A DNA stretch of 64,000 bases from Hypericum androsaemum (Eukaryota > Streptophyta > Magnoliopsida > Malpighiales > Hypericaceae). The translations under genes and the position numbers were made by a program. The first letter of the stretch is position 1; every line of letters starts with the position of its first letter. Positions 44,943-56,330 of the stretch are shown here, in pieces. The stretch covers positions 868,001 to 932,000 of the forward strand of contig OZ023198.1 of the NCBI GenBank assembly GCA_963995505.1, given 5' to 3'. The notes below the pieces were generated by a model. That model saw nothing but the letters and a program-made list of their open reading frames with translations, made no database searches and was not told where the DNA came from.

Positions 44943-45688
44943 TACTCACTGCTACAAAAGAACAAGAACTGTTTCAAAAAGATTGTAATGTTACCTCTTA
45001 ATTAAGGGCTTCGGGTAAGTAATGGAGGTGATAACATAATGGAAAAAGTGATTCAAATGTTTCGTTTGATATTAATTAAATGGGAAAACAGATCAAAGCA
45101 AAGAGATAAAGAAAGAAACCACTCGCCTGAAGAACACGCAAGAACGTCCCCACTTTGGGTCATAGCTCGAGAACATAAACAAGTCAACAAAAAACTTGTT
45201 GTTCTTGATAATTTCAACGCTAAAAAACTCAAACCCACAATTCAACTCTTGAGAGGGTTCCTTTCATAAACTCAAACAAATTCGATTTCGCAAAATTTAA
45301 GAACTAATTTACTAAATAAATGATCTTTAAGTACATTATATCAAATACAGGGACTTATGAATATTTTTTCCATATTTTTTTTAGTCGGTATATTTTGTGA
45401 ATATTTAATAATATAGGATATTGAGTGTCCTAAGTGTATTTAATCTTATAAAATATAGAATGATGATGTCAGCAGGGATCTAGCCAGCAATTTAGTCATG
45501 CCCTAAACCTGAGACTAATTTGGGCTTTTTATTTGTGCAGGGAGAAAAGGAATCGTATTTAGTACCAAATATCAAATTTTGCATGAAAAGGTATCAAAAT
45601 ATTGAATTTACGTATATAACATACTCTTCAGCCAAAGAATAAAAGGAAAGGAGTTCGTAACCCTAATGCGCAGCTCGACGAAGCGGGA

Positions 45689-46881
45689 ATGGCTCAAGCA
45701 GACAAGAAGAGAAGAAGACTTGGAGGAGGCGGAGTTGATGACCTTGACAAGGAGAAAAATAGTAACAAGAGAAGCTGTTACTTGTCAGAGGAAATTCAGA
45801 GAGGGATCTGTTTAAGGTTACCGGTGAAAACTCTCATCAGATTCTGTTCCGTCGACAAAAGGTTGCTGCATATGATATCAACCCATCAATTCGCAACCGA
45901 TCATCTCAACACTTTCCGACCCAAAGAGGATCGACTGCTCCTCCTTCATCAGAAGCAGACCAACATCGGGTGCTGTCTCTACCTCGACGGTGTCGTTCCA
46001 ACGCATGTGGAGGACATCCCTTTCCCTTACGAGGAAATGGAAGGTTACGACAACGTTAGAATTGTCGACTACTGCAATGGAATCGCCTGTCTGATTAACA
46101 GATACACGCACGACGTGTTGTTTCTGAATCCAAGCATAAGGAAAGTCGTGGCAATCCCCGCTTGCCACCTTGACATTTCTCACATGGTGCTCGGGTTTGG
46201 TTCGGTAGATGACGACTATAAGCTGGTCCGTATCCCATACAGCTGCCAAAGGGGAGATCCCTTGGCGGCTAATGTCTTTTCCTTGAAGACAAGAAAATGG
46301 AACACGGTAATTTGTTCTTGGTCTCAGCCACAACTCTTGCATTGGAAAATTTTTTCTCAACGTTCGATATTCTTGAATGGAGCATGCCACTGGCTCGCCA
46401 AGGAATTTGACGATGATGGAAGGTGTGCTTCTTTTGTGTATTCGTTCTACCTCGGCGGAGATCATGTTATCAATAAATTTGCTTTGCCCAACTCTTATTG
46501 GTTACCGTATCATTATGTTTCAATACATGTATACAAGGGATGCCTCTCCTTGATTGTTCACAAGTACCCAAAGCTTGAAATGTGGGTGATGAAAGAGTAC
46601 GGCAATATCGCTTCTTGGACAATAATTATTGAGAGCATGGACTGTAGAGACTTACACAAAATAGTTGGTTTCACGGGTAGAGATGATGTCCGAGACACAG
46701 GGGGCCCGAAGGTTGGATTATGGAGGAGCTAGCTTGTTATAATCTGAGTAGCAAGACAACTCGGTCGTTGAAGGTGAATCATCATGGTGGAATGTTTCGT
46801 AGTCATTTGGGTGCTTACAGTGGGAATCTTGTTTTGCTAAACCAAAACGGGGATTTGGATGTTCAACAATCGGGTGTTTGA
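45689..46881 (+). CDS. F-box protein with F-box-associated domain; frameshift near C-terminus
   Basis: From ATG 45689 the frame runs 347 codons to TAG at 46730-46732. The lysine/arginine-rich leader is followed by the F-box 'CYLSEEIQRGICLRLPVKTL' then 'IRFCSVDKRLLHMI' (about residues 30-65), and an F-box-associated domain with 'CNGIACLI', 'LFLNPSIRKVVAIP', 'VLGFGSVDDDYKLVRI' and 'GACHWLA'. Such proteins choose substrates for SCF ubiquitin ligases. In another frame, 46717-46881, the expected C-terminal strand continues: 'EELACYNLSSKTTRSL' to 'GAYSGNLVLLNQNGDLDVQQ'. A small indel near 46700 therefore probably replaced the last 55 or so residues with a short wrong tail. An upstream ATG at 45665 opens an overlapping frame. 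The gene shares about 140 bases of promoter and its 5' end with the pseudogene at 16085. Confidence 0.85.
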
Positions 46882-48033
46882 TTGGAAGCAACTGGTCTAT
46901 ACCATTTGCCTTAAGAGTCAATGAACGGTGCACCTTGGCTGGTGCTGATAAATCTGCAGATCTTTAGCTTTGGTTTATAATGGTGGGACTGCTCACAATG
47001 AGTGATGCTTGGCTTTTTCTTAGATCTCAATTTTCTTTACTAGTAAAGTTTCGAGATTGTATGATTATTGAATGATGACATTTTTTTTCCAGTAAATATG
47101 TGACCACTGTTGCGTAGTTGAATTTGAAATATTTTGATTAAATTAGAATAATTTTATTGTCAGTGATCTAAGTGCTCAACGATTCGATCACAACAATTCT
47201 TTTTTTGCGAGAATAATGCGTTAAACTTCATAACCTTGTGCGAGTCTTGAAGCCTGCCTAATTTTTGCTGTATGTCTGCTTGGTCTGTATGTCTGCTTGG
47301 TTTGGTAGAAAGAACTCGAATTGTTTCATGTGTAATAATTCGGGTTGTTTTTATTAAAACTGGGATTGAAGCTGTAACAGCCTAACAGGGGAATGATGAG
47401 TGTATCTGCGTTGCTACACCAGGTTTGCTGCAATATTTGGACGCATGAGTATGCATTAGTTTGGGGCATCTTTTGGTGGCGATTTATGTTCAGTTGGGTG
47501 GGATTGTATTATGTTCAGTTCAATTAGAATAATTTTATTGTCAGAGATTACTCACATTCTGACCTACTAATGAAATGACATTGGCCCACATATTTAGTTT
47601 GACTTCCTGGATATTCATGTGTATAACTGAAACTGACATCAATTTGAGGATTGTCATTATCATATAAAGTCACATGATAGACACGATAACAGGAACGTCA
47701 CGACGAGACGAAACGTTTATTATTATGATATGTGTGTGGAAGTGCTGTAGTAAGAAACATAAGAAAATAATACGCTTTGAACTGTAACTTTTATTGAAAG
47801 TTAAGTCACATGGAGCAAATTCTCTTTCATATGTCTATTATGCTACAAAAACAAACGACAGTTCTTTCTTCGCACACTACAACTCTTTCAGTTTTCGGTT
47901 GCATGCTGAACATAAAGTAACATTGGCAGAGAAAACATAAAATTGGATAACGGTGGGTTTGCGATTTCCGACAAGACAAGTAGCAAATTACAAAGTACTT
48001 ATGTAAGAGTAGGACTCTATTGCCACAACTTCA
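46882..48033. other. Gene-free stretch between F-box gene and NAR2 copy 1
   Basis: F-box 3' region. ATTAGAATAATTTTATTGTCAG occurs in part at about 47144 and 47523, and a 17-bp tandem repeat (TGTATGTCTGCTTGGT) at about 47269-47304. From 47547 the sequence belongs to the tandem NAR2 duplication. Confidence 0.55.
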
Positions 48034-49269
48034 TCACTTCCTCTTAGCGATCCGCTTCTCGTTCACGAAGAACCCGGCCAATGAAACGACGGAGAACACA
48101 CTGAAACAAACAGCCGCGATATCGAGAGACGCGTGGCGGCCGGTGATTGCATCGATCTGGAACAGGTTGGTTGTCTTGTGCGCGTCCGTGGACTGCCCGT
48201 AGGCCACCTCCACCTCGCCTGCATTGTACACGTAAACACGTACGAAGTATGTGGCGGTAGGCACATCGCGCTCGACGGTCCAGTCTAGATATTGGACCGT
48301 CTTGTTGTAGGGCCTCGCGACAATCTTGTGCTGGCATGTCTTGTCCTTTTTAAGCTCGTCCTTACTTTTCCTCCATGCACGGTCCTGCTGGCTTATGGGT
48401 GCGTAGCAGAGCTTCACCTTTATGGTCTTGTAGTCCGAGTCTGTACCGGCAGGCAGGGTTTCGTTCAGCTCCCATGTCAGTGTTATTTTGTCCACTCCAC
48501 CTCGAAGGACTAAAAAGGGCAAAGAAAGAATTTTCAGAATTAATTCCATGTGTAGCTTCTTTCATTTATAAAAAGTCAAAGTCAATCTTGATTGGCGAAG
48601 ATCATCTGATTGGATAAAGAAGTCATAAATAACGATACTTTTCCAACAGCAGGTAGCCACCTCATCACTAATAAAGAAACGAGTTTTGGTCCAACAAAAA
48701 AAACAGTTTTTGGGGAAACATCTTCTATAAAAAAAATTAACAAAAATGGAACAGTTCGTTTATCAAATAATGTTATATACAACTCCATTCAATCGACTAA
48801 AATTTAATTTAGTCATTTAATAAGAGTCATTTTACCTTGTGGTATTAAGAAAATTATGTTTTAAAGAACCCTGAGGCGGGTATTCACAAGCCACTAAAAG
48901 TTGGTGGACAAAAATGAATTCAATCATAATAATGAAATAAACTGTTTAGTTTATGAAAAGACCGAATTGATGCCTCGAAGCCAACAATCAACTAGCTGGA
49001 GTTCAAATTTTTTGAAAGGTAATAATGATATATTTTTATTCAAATAATTTTGACATCAATCAGAAGTTTTATCCAGCTCAAATTTAGATTGTATTCACGG
49101 ATGAAAAAATATTAAAGAAAGTTGTTTAATTACCTTGTTGTGAAGGGGTAGCGGTGACAATAAAAGTTCTGGGGAGGGTAGAGAAGAGGACGACCCCATA
49201 GCAAGAGGCAACGAGCCCGGAGAGGACAAGAGCAGCCAACACAATTCTACTTCCCTTCAGACCAGCCAT
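48034..49269 (-). CDS. NRT3: NAR2/NRT3-type partner of high-affinity nitrate transporters, copy 1
   Basis: Exon 1 is 49269-49134 and exon 2 is 48509-48034, with a GT-AG intron; the product has 203 residues. The signal peptide MAGLKGSRIVLAALVLSGLV is followed by a lumenal/apoplastic domain with 'GGVDKITLTWELNETLPAGT', 'KVKLCYAPISQQDRAWRK', 'DKTCQHKIVARPYNKT' and 'VERDVPTATYFVRVYVYNAG'. 'TNLFQIDAITGRHASLD' precedes a C-terminal membrane helix of about 20 residues and a basic end 'EKRIAKRK'. Length and motifs match plant NAR2/NRT3.1, which binds NRT2 transporters at the plasma membrane and is needed for their stability and uptake of micromolar nitrate. The ATG chosen is the one giving the signal peptide. 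Confidence 0.96.
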
Positions 49270-49346
49270 TGCTTCTTCCTTTTATGCCTAAAAGCTGGGG
49301 ATTGGAATTTGATTTTGGTGTGATCACTGGGACCTCGTGGAGATTT

Positions 49347-49475
49347 CTTTATATACAACGTCGGCTGGCCGGTCGGCTCTTGGATAGGGCCAAGTTGGGT
49401 AAAGTCAACGGTAGCTTTTGGAGCGTTTAAGGATTTAACCGCGGTGATCATGTCTCTTGAGCCTTCTTAAAGGGT
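49347..49475 (-). promoter_or_regulatory. NAR2 copy 1 promoter: TATA box and NRE-like motif
   Basis: On the minus strand a TATATAAAG box lies at about 49347-49355, some 80 bases before the ATG. Further upstream, 49454-49475, ACCCTT and AAGAG(AC) are separated by 11 bases. The known nitrate-responsive element bound by NLP factors is a pseudo-palindrome GACCCTT-N10-AAG. The spacing here is 11 by my count, so the match is close but not exact. Copy 2 has the same arrangement. Confidence 0.6.
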
Positions 49476-49510
49476 AAGGGGGTCAATGGGTTAGTGTAGG
49501 ATGGAGCCTT

Positions 49511-50561
49511 ATCTATGTCATTGGAGGCACTTGTCCCACTGAAATATTATGTTCTTTTTTTCAAAATTTACAATAATAACTTATTTGTTAAAATAATTAG
49601 ATAAGCTTCCGAAAAAAAATTTAACAACAAAAAATTTTGGTCCTTGGAGTATGGTCATTCTACCTCTTGAATTCTGAAGTTTCAGAAAATTATTTTACCA
49701 TCCCCGTGTTTGGTTTTACCCGACTCCCGGGTCCCTCTGTTTAGGCAAATTATATCGGAGCCGAAATGAAAATAAAATGTTAAAAGACATGACAGATTAT
49801 ATGTGAAAACTGCTTGGGTAATTTGCCTAAACTGAAAAGGGCACAATGCAACACCTATAAATTTATGTTTTAATATATATCATTTACTTTCAAAAAAAAA
49901 AATTTCTACAGAGAGGAATGAAGTCCTCAAAAATTAAACACAAAGTCTTTCCATTTCAACTCTATGGAAACAAGTCTTTTCTTGTCACTTACGTTAATCT
50001 CGTGAGCAAGCGTAGGCATGGACGAACTTCAGAAGTCGCATGATCCCTTGGAAGCTCCGAAATGCACAGCCTGTGACTTCTTCCTAACCGATTTTTTCGC
50101 CGCTAAATCTTACTTCACAGGTTTTGTCATAAATAGAACCCTCATATAATAGTTTTTACACAAAGTTGCTTTGTTGTAGAATTCATTGGCTTATCCACGA
50201 CAACAGTGCAATAGTTATACTATAGATTGTTCCGAAGTCGAGTAACTATGGTACGTTATTTTATTTGGACAGATAGGGTAGAGGGCCTATTCAATTCTTC
50301 TTTGTCCATAAATTTCTAGTTTTTCTCTTGATCACGTGGAGTAGTAGCTCGCAAGGCCCATAGTCTTGAGGTCACTGGTGCACGCATACTTGTGTGCTTG
50401 AAGTAAGAGAATGTGATGATGAAGTTGATTTACCACATATTACCGAGCTAGAAATTCTTCAATTTGTCCATATCACGGATGATTCAACTTAGCTCCAGCG
50501 TATAATGGTTGCTTTCTTTTCCCACGTCATTTTGTGGATTTTAATACCTACCATAATTAGG
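49511..50561. other. Gene-free spacer between the NAR2 duplication units
   Basis: Between 49636 and 49740 a segment with TTCAGAAAATTATTTTACCA and CTCCCGGGTCCCT resembles one arm of the long-TIR elements at 26448 and 57111, but no partner arm was found. A 43-codon frame at 50018-50149 is not recognised. Confidence 0.45.
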
Positions 50562-51263
50562 AGATTACTCGCATTCTTACCTACTAATGAAATAACATTG
50601 GCCCACATATTCAGTTTGACGTCCTAGATATTCATGTGTATAACTCAAAACTGATATATTTTGGTGATTTTCATTATCATATCAAGTCAAATAATAGTTA
50701 CGATGAAAACTATATCGAGACGAGTCATTTATTATTCCGATAAATATCAAGTGGTAGGTGTCAAGTGTACTAAACCATGGTGCGACAAGCCGTTTATCAT
50801 TACGATAAATGTCAAGTGGTGTTGTCAAAGTGGAAGTATAGGTGGGATCAGTATGCACCTAGGATAATAATCGTACAAATAGTATTCATGTTACCACTTC
50901 AAAAGAGGGGAAAAGTTTATATAAGACTCGATTGTTTTTTCTGAAGGAAAAAGAAAAATAAGAAAATTAAAAGATTTGAACTGTAACTTTTATCGAAAGG
51001 TAAATCACATGGCCACGAAGTAAATTCTCTTTCACATGTATGTAATGCTAAAAAACAAACGACAGATCTTTCATCCTACACCACAACCCTTTCAATTTTT
51101 CGGTCAGCTTCTGAACATAAAATAACATTGGTAGATAAAACATGTAAATATGATAACGGTTTTCATTCCTTTGGGTTTGCAATTTCCGACAAGACAAGCA
51201 GCAAGTTACAAAGCGCGTCTGTAACTTTTGAGTACGGACGCTACTGCCACAACTTCAACTTCA

Positions 51264-52555
51264 TCACTTCCTCTTAGCGATCCGCTTCTCGTTCAAGAAG
51301 AACCCAGTCAATGCAACGATGGAGAAGACACTGAAACAAACGGCCGCGATGTCTAGAGACGCATGGCGGCCGGTGATTGCGTCGATCTGGAACAAGTTGG
51401 TGGTCTTGTGCGCGTCCGTGGACTGCCCGTAGCCCACCTCCACCTCGCCTGCATTGTACGCGTAGACTCGTACGAAGTACGTGGCGGAAGGCACATCGCG
51501 CTCGACGGTCCAGTCAAGAGATTGGACCGTCTTGTTGTAGGGCCTCGCGACGATCTTGTGCTGGCAGGTCTTGTCCTTTTTAAGCTCGTCCTTACTTTTT
51601 CTCCACGCGCGGTCCTGCTGGCTTATGGGTGCGTAGCAGAGCTTCACCTTTATAGTCTTGTAGTCAGAGTCTGTACCGGCCAGGACGGTCTGGTTCAGCT
51701 GCCATGTCACTGTTATTTTGTCTATTCCACCTCGAAGGACTGAAAAAGAAAAGAAAAAGAAATTTCAGATTAATTCCATGTGTACCTTCCTTCTTTCATA
51801 GAAAGCCAAAGTCAATCTTGATTGGCGAAGATCTTCTGATTGGATGAAGAAGTCATAACCACACTTTTCCATTAGGAGGTAGCCAATTCACTACTAATAA
51901 AGTAACTAATTTTGGTCCGGAAAAACCAGTTTTGGGAGAAACCTCTACTAAAAATTGAACAATTTATTTATCGAATTATGTTTTAGAGGATAATATTCAA
52001 ATATTTCGACCGAATAAATGTCTAGTTTTCCCCGGAAACCTGAGGTGGGTATTCACATGCAACTAAAAGTTGGGCGCAAAAAATTGAATTCAATCAATAT
52101 GATGAAATAAACTGCGTAGTTTCAAATAAATGCTGTGGAATCTAAAATTTTTTTTTTTTATAGCTGTAGCCCAATTTATAGCTTGAAACATAAAACTAGC
52201 CAAGTAGAACAAAACTGAAAATTGGATTCAGTCCATGCACTTCAAAAGAGAAAAAAACCAATAATTTTGAATTCGACCTTTGTAAACATATTACTGTAAA
52301 ATAATTGTTATGAGAGATTAGCTGTTTATCAAAATCCTACTGGATTAGATCTAAATTAGTTGGTCTAGTGTCTATATACTAGATGGTGAACAAAGGTATT
52401 AGAGAACTTGTTAAATTACCTTGTTGTGAAGGGGTAGCGGTGACAATAAAAGTTCTGGGGAGGGTAGAGAAGAGGACGACGCCGTAGCAAGAGGCTAGGA
52501 GCCCGGAGAGGACAAGTCCAGCCAACACGATTCTACTTCCCTTCAGACCAGCCAT
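51264..52555 (-). CDS. NRT3: NAR2/NRT3-type partner of high-affinity nitrate transporters, copy 2
   Basis: Exon 1 is 52555-52420 and exon 2 is 51739-51264. The exons have exactly the same lengths as in copy 1 (136 and 476 bases) and give 203 residues. The protein is nearly identical. Differences include 'TWQLNQTVLAGT' for 'TWELNETLPAGT', 'VQSLDW' for 'VQYLDW', 'AYNAGEVEVGYG' for 'VYNAGEVEVAYG', and a slightly changed membrane helix ('FSIVALTGFFLNEKR'). All conserved NAR2 motifs, the signal peptide and the C-terminal anchor are intact, so both copies should be functional. The intron differs more than the exons, which is what selection on the protein would give. Confidence 0.96.
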
Positions 52556-52689
52556 TGCTTCTCTTCTATCTCTGTCTTATCTTTCTATTTCCCGACACCT
52601 TCTTGCTTGAGGAGAGAGAATCTTAAGCCTAGAAGCTGTGGATTGGAATTTGGTTTGGTGTGATCACTTGGACCTCGTGGAGGTTGCAT

Positions 52690-52846
52690 TATATACGACG
52701 CCGTGTGGGACCCGGTTCTTGGGATAGGGCCAAGTTGGGTAAAGTCAACGGCCCATTTGCTCGCTGGCAGCTACCTTTTGGAATGTTCAAGGCTTTAACC
52801 GCGGTGAACCGGGATGACACTTGTCTCTTAAGCCTTTTGAAAGGGT
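52690..52846 (-). promoter_or_regulatory. NAR2 copy 2 promoter: TATA box and NRE-like motif
   Basis: On the minus strand TATATAAT lies at about 52688-52695. Further upstream, 52823-52846, ACCCTT and AAGAGAC are again separated by 11 bases while the spacer sequence has changed. The stretch GCCAAGTTGGGTAAAGTCAA between them is also conserved with copy 1. The motif has kept its two halves while flanks diverged, which supports function. Confidence 0.6.
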
Positions 52847-52995
52847 AGGGGGTTAATGGCTTATTGTAGGGTTTTTATGTTCAAATAAGGTAAGGTTATA
52901 TATGGTTTTTCCTCAAAAAAAAAAATATGGTTGACTTTGTCTTTTGGTTGGTAACCTCTGGTATCCTGTTCACTCCGATTAATTCTAATCGAGCT

Positions 52996-53251
52996 GGGCT
53001 TATTGGAGCTGCACTTTTTATTTTTCTCAGTGATGGTTTGGTATTATCTTTGCGATTTTTAATGTCAATATAAATTTTTTTGTCAGGGTAATTTTTTCCT
53101 ATCAGGTCTTTTTTCCTATGAATTTTGGTGTGGTAGAGTTTTGACGAGATCGACCGTTGTAACTTCATTAGTAACACGGTAGAGGGAATAATTTATTAAG
53201 TATAATGTATATACCATGCCGATTAATAAAATTTATCTTTCAAAAAGGAAA
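52996..53251 (+). mobile_element. LINE 3'-end fragment with target duplication
   Basis: A 256-bp body ends TTAATAAAATTTATCTTTCAAAAAGG, a typical plant LINE tail. It is flanked by CTAATCGAGCT at 52985-52995 and 53252-53262. It is too short to hold a coding region. Confidence 0.6.
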
Positions 53252-53262
53252 CTAATCGAGCT

Positions 53263-54866
53263 CGATAGAAAGCTCTCCCAAATTTTTTTGACACGGATGT
53301 ATTCCAAAAAATTCGAACTCGAAACTTTGTTAAGCTAAAATAATGTTCTCGACCAGATGATGTAAATATTTTTTAGTATATGGTCGACTTTGTACATGTT
53401 GCAGTTGCACCTTCGTTGGCTTTTTTTTCGGATATTTTAAAAAATGATCCGGGTACTGATCCGCTCTAATTGTTTGAGTTCCGATATGACTGGTTTTAGC
53501 GATCAGACCAATTTTCTTAAGAAATAATTTTGTTATAATTATATTTGGTATTAGAATATCAAATAATTCTATTTATTTTCTAATTCTTAATAATCGCTTC
53601 TTGTAGGGTTTTTATGTTTAAATAAGGAAAGGTTGTTTTTTTAATATATGGTTGACTTGGTACATGTTGTAGCTGCACCTTCGTTGGCTTTAGTATGGTA
53701 TAATTTTTTGTGGGTTTTATTTAAGAGCGTAATTAACCTTGAACCAACCGTGTCATTCTTTAATTTTTTTTTGTATTTAATAAGATATAAGTTTAATATT
53801 TGTCCCCTTATGTCTTAGAAAGATCATTTAGGAAAAAAAAAGTCAAACCTATCTGGTGATAGTAGTAACTTTAGGTTTGACTAAATGCAACCCACATCAA
53901 CATGGTTTATTAATAAAATTTAAAATGTTGGTATTACGATCTCGGTAAAAATCGTCGGTTAAACAGTATCGCAGTTACGATTTTGAATGAGATATTCATC
54001 GTATTGAACGGCTAGAGCTGAGATTGTACATCAAGTGTAGAGCTGAGATCATCAACCCTAAGACTAAGCGCCAGCAAAAGGCCAAAAAAAATGAAAATAA
54101 TGAAAATAAAATTGGTTATTCGTATAAATAGATTTTTTCATATATTATTTGTGTGCTTATAAAAATTGAAGTTATCTTTAACAAAATTAAAAATAAATAA
54201 TATGTAAATTCATATTTTTCAAATATTTATAAATAGAGTATAATATTAACATATTTTTATACACAAATCTAAATTTTTTTTCTTTCACTACATAATCTCT
54301 TCTTAAATTCCCTAATCTCTTTTATATTAGTTCTACTATAGATCCGAATGATCATAATTTTCTAAATTATCAATCATTTGGATCTTATGATCCTTCATAT
54401 TTTCTATCTATTTTTGTATAGTTATAATAATATTTATATAAACAAAAAATGATAGTAGATAATATGTGGATAAGAGAAAAATTAATTAATTATTTCGTGA
54501 CCTAGGTTGTGGTGGGTTACTGATGTGAGTAGGAAAATATTTAATTGAGTTGAGTTGGGTGTTGATGAGAGAAAAAAAAATTTTGAAAAGTAAAATTCTA
54601 TTACCTCTCGAAAAAAAATCCCAAGGGTCGTTACACCAAGTCAGGGACATCACTTTGAGAGCTAGATAAATCCCAATGAAGTAGCTCGCTACAACATAAA
54701 GACCATCTAACTCTCAAAACAAAATCAATAGTAAAAACCAACCTCGACAAGTCTACCTCCCAAAATTCCTCGCTCAAAACGCACCATACAAGCATCCAAA
54801 GGGAACAACAAAAACTCACAATGAGACTCCCAAAATATTTACCCTGCCACCACCTGCAAAAAATAA
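53263..54866. other. Gene-free AT-rich stretch
   Basis: A phrase from the duplication end, TAGGGTTTTTATGTT-AAATAAGG, appears at about 52866 and again at 53607, and TGGT(C/T)GACTT-GTACATGTTG occurs near 53383 and 53650, so the segment is partly built from local repeats. Bases 54631-54866 may be the 3' part of the LINE-like unit to the right. No gene is supported. Confidence 0.5.
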
Positions 54867-56330
54867 TCATGGAGGATGGAAGACCTTTGGATGATTTCTG
54901 GCAGCTGTTTCACAGAGACCCTTGAGGATGTGTGCGACATCCGCATTCCATGTCATTCCAAACTGTCCCGCCGTATTCCAAGCATCCATTGTCGATTTAG
55001 CTTGCCTAAGTTCATTGCTTGCTTGCTCTACAATTCCATCCAAAAGAGAAGTAAGGCTGATATCCTCTTGAATTTTAATTGGTGCTTTGACAGTTAATCT
55101 TTTATGCGGAATCTTTGTGAGAGCCGCCGCCTTGCTCGTCAGCTTCCTCGTCCGAGTGCTGGACCTGCACGGAGTTAGTATCCCCTTATCTTTTTTGACC
55201 GGTGGCCTCTGCAACATCGGGGCTGCTCCTTGTGGCTTTGAGTTATTGCATGAGTCCAACCTTGCCTCTGCCTCCCTTTTCATATTCTGAATAAACTCCG
55301 CAATGATTTGTTGTGAGAGCTCACTTATCTAAACCGTTTTCTCCAATACTCGTGAAACCTCCAGGTCAGTATCCGGGTTAGCGACCTGGTGGATAGCGTC
55401 GCACCTAGCTAGCTTAACTTGCATAGAAGCCTCAGAATCGTCTTTCCGAAGAAGCATCCCAATTGGTTCCACCTTAGCCAAGTCACAGCCAGCAGCGTGG
55501 CTAGCCTGAACAAAAACCACAGGAGCTCCCTCATCCCCACATCCCAAGAGGGCAGAATCCACCGGAATATTCGTAGCAACAAGACTACATGCTTCAATAT
55601 GCAGAATATCATCGCAACATACATCTTCACTTGAAGTAACCGGGGCATCATATTGTACATCTCCAAGAACATCCACCCGATTCGCGGTGGGCATAACCTG
55701 CAGCACACCACTTTGAGCACCTTCATATCCATAAAATATATCATCGAGCACAACTTCACCTTGAGAAAGCGGCTCCGCCAGCCCTCCATCTAGAACTCCA
55801 CCAATCTCCTCTTCAACTTGAGGAGGCAGTTCCACCATCCCACCATCTGGCACAATTTGCCCACCAGTTTGCTCTGGGATATTTAATTCCATAAGTTGAT
55901 CCATACCATTTAGAGCATTCAGAGAACCTACAGCCTCCGCCTACAAAACAATATCAAAAGGGACATTCTCTGCAACGCTAAAAAAGTCATCATCAAACTC
56001 CTCGAAAGGCCTACAGATATTCGAACAGCCAAAAGTTCAATCTAAATCAAGTTGCTCATCGACCTCATTAGAGACAAATTCTTCGATTCTAACGTCATAA
56101 ATCTCCTCACCAATTTTGAGTTTAACTCTCTTACTCTGGCAATCCGTAGACTTGGAGGAGACAAGCACGAAGGCAACATCCAATATTTTCTTGCTGGTGG
56201 TGATTTTGTGCACTGCTTTAAAGTTACCAAGAGGTGCGACTAGCCATTCAAGGAATGAATTTCACCATACCTGCAGGGGAACTCCCCTGATTTGAAGCCA
56301 AAGGCTCCGAGATTTGACCCTGAAATGTGA
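54867..56330 (-). pseudogene. DUF4283-type (LINE ORF1-like) gene remnant
   Basis: Reading leftward from about 56260 there is 'GWLVAPLGNFKAVHKITTSK' and 'SKRVKLKIGEEIYDVRIEEF', which resembles the part of DUF4283 proteins of plant LINEs that precedes the knuckle. Two further frames follow: 55904-55329 (191 codons, acidic, opening MDQLMELNIPEQTGG) and 55283-54867 (138 codons, basic, ending 'ETAARNHPKVFHPP'). Stops and frame changes separate the three. The acidic and basic parts match no domain I know and look like the low-complexity tail of an ORF1 protein. No reverse transcriptase follows. It could be a dead retroelement gene or a decayed domesticated copy. Confidence 0.55.

Larger units (their letters stand above)
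42365..45370. mobile_element. Outer inverted-repeat pair around the 42.6-44.9 kb element
   Basis: TTGATATAATGTACT followed by TAGTAAACTAGTTCT near 42452-42497 recurs in inverted orientation at about 45298-45352 with roughly three bases in four matching. These arms bracket the element at 42631-44942. They are best read as the terminal repeats of an older long-TIR element into which the inner one inserted. The ends are not defined and no coding capacity was seen. Confidence 0.45.
47547..49510. repeat. Tandem segmental duplication, unit 1
   Basis: GAGATTACTC-CATTCT, CCTACTAATGAAAT and CATTGGCCCACATATT at 47547 recur at 50562, about 3.0 kb away, in the same orientation. Similarity continues through the NAR2 3' flank, both exons, part of the intron and the promoter to about 49510 (unit 2: 50562-52870). 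Beyond that the units diverge. Confidence 0.85.
50562..52870. repeat. Tandem segmental duplication, unit 2
   Basis: This is the second unit of the NAR2 duplication. It contains gene copy 2 and keeps the 3' flank, coding exons and promoter recognisable by eye. The 3' flank near 50700-50825 has an extra internal repeat (TCA-TTA-GATAAAT-TCAAGTGGT) that copy 1 lacks. Confidence 0.85.

Noticed and set aside
50018..50149. 43-codon ATG frame between the NAR2 copies
   Set aside because: Too short, no homology recognised and not present in the other duplication unit.
54631..54870. 79-codon minus-strand frame
   Set aside because: Tryptophan/cysteine/serine-rich translation with no domain; better read as the 3' part of the LINE-like remnant.
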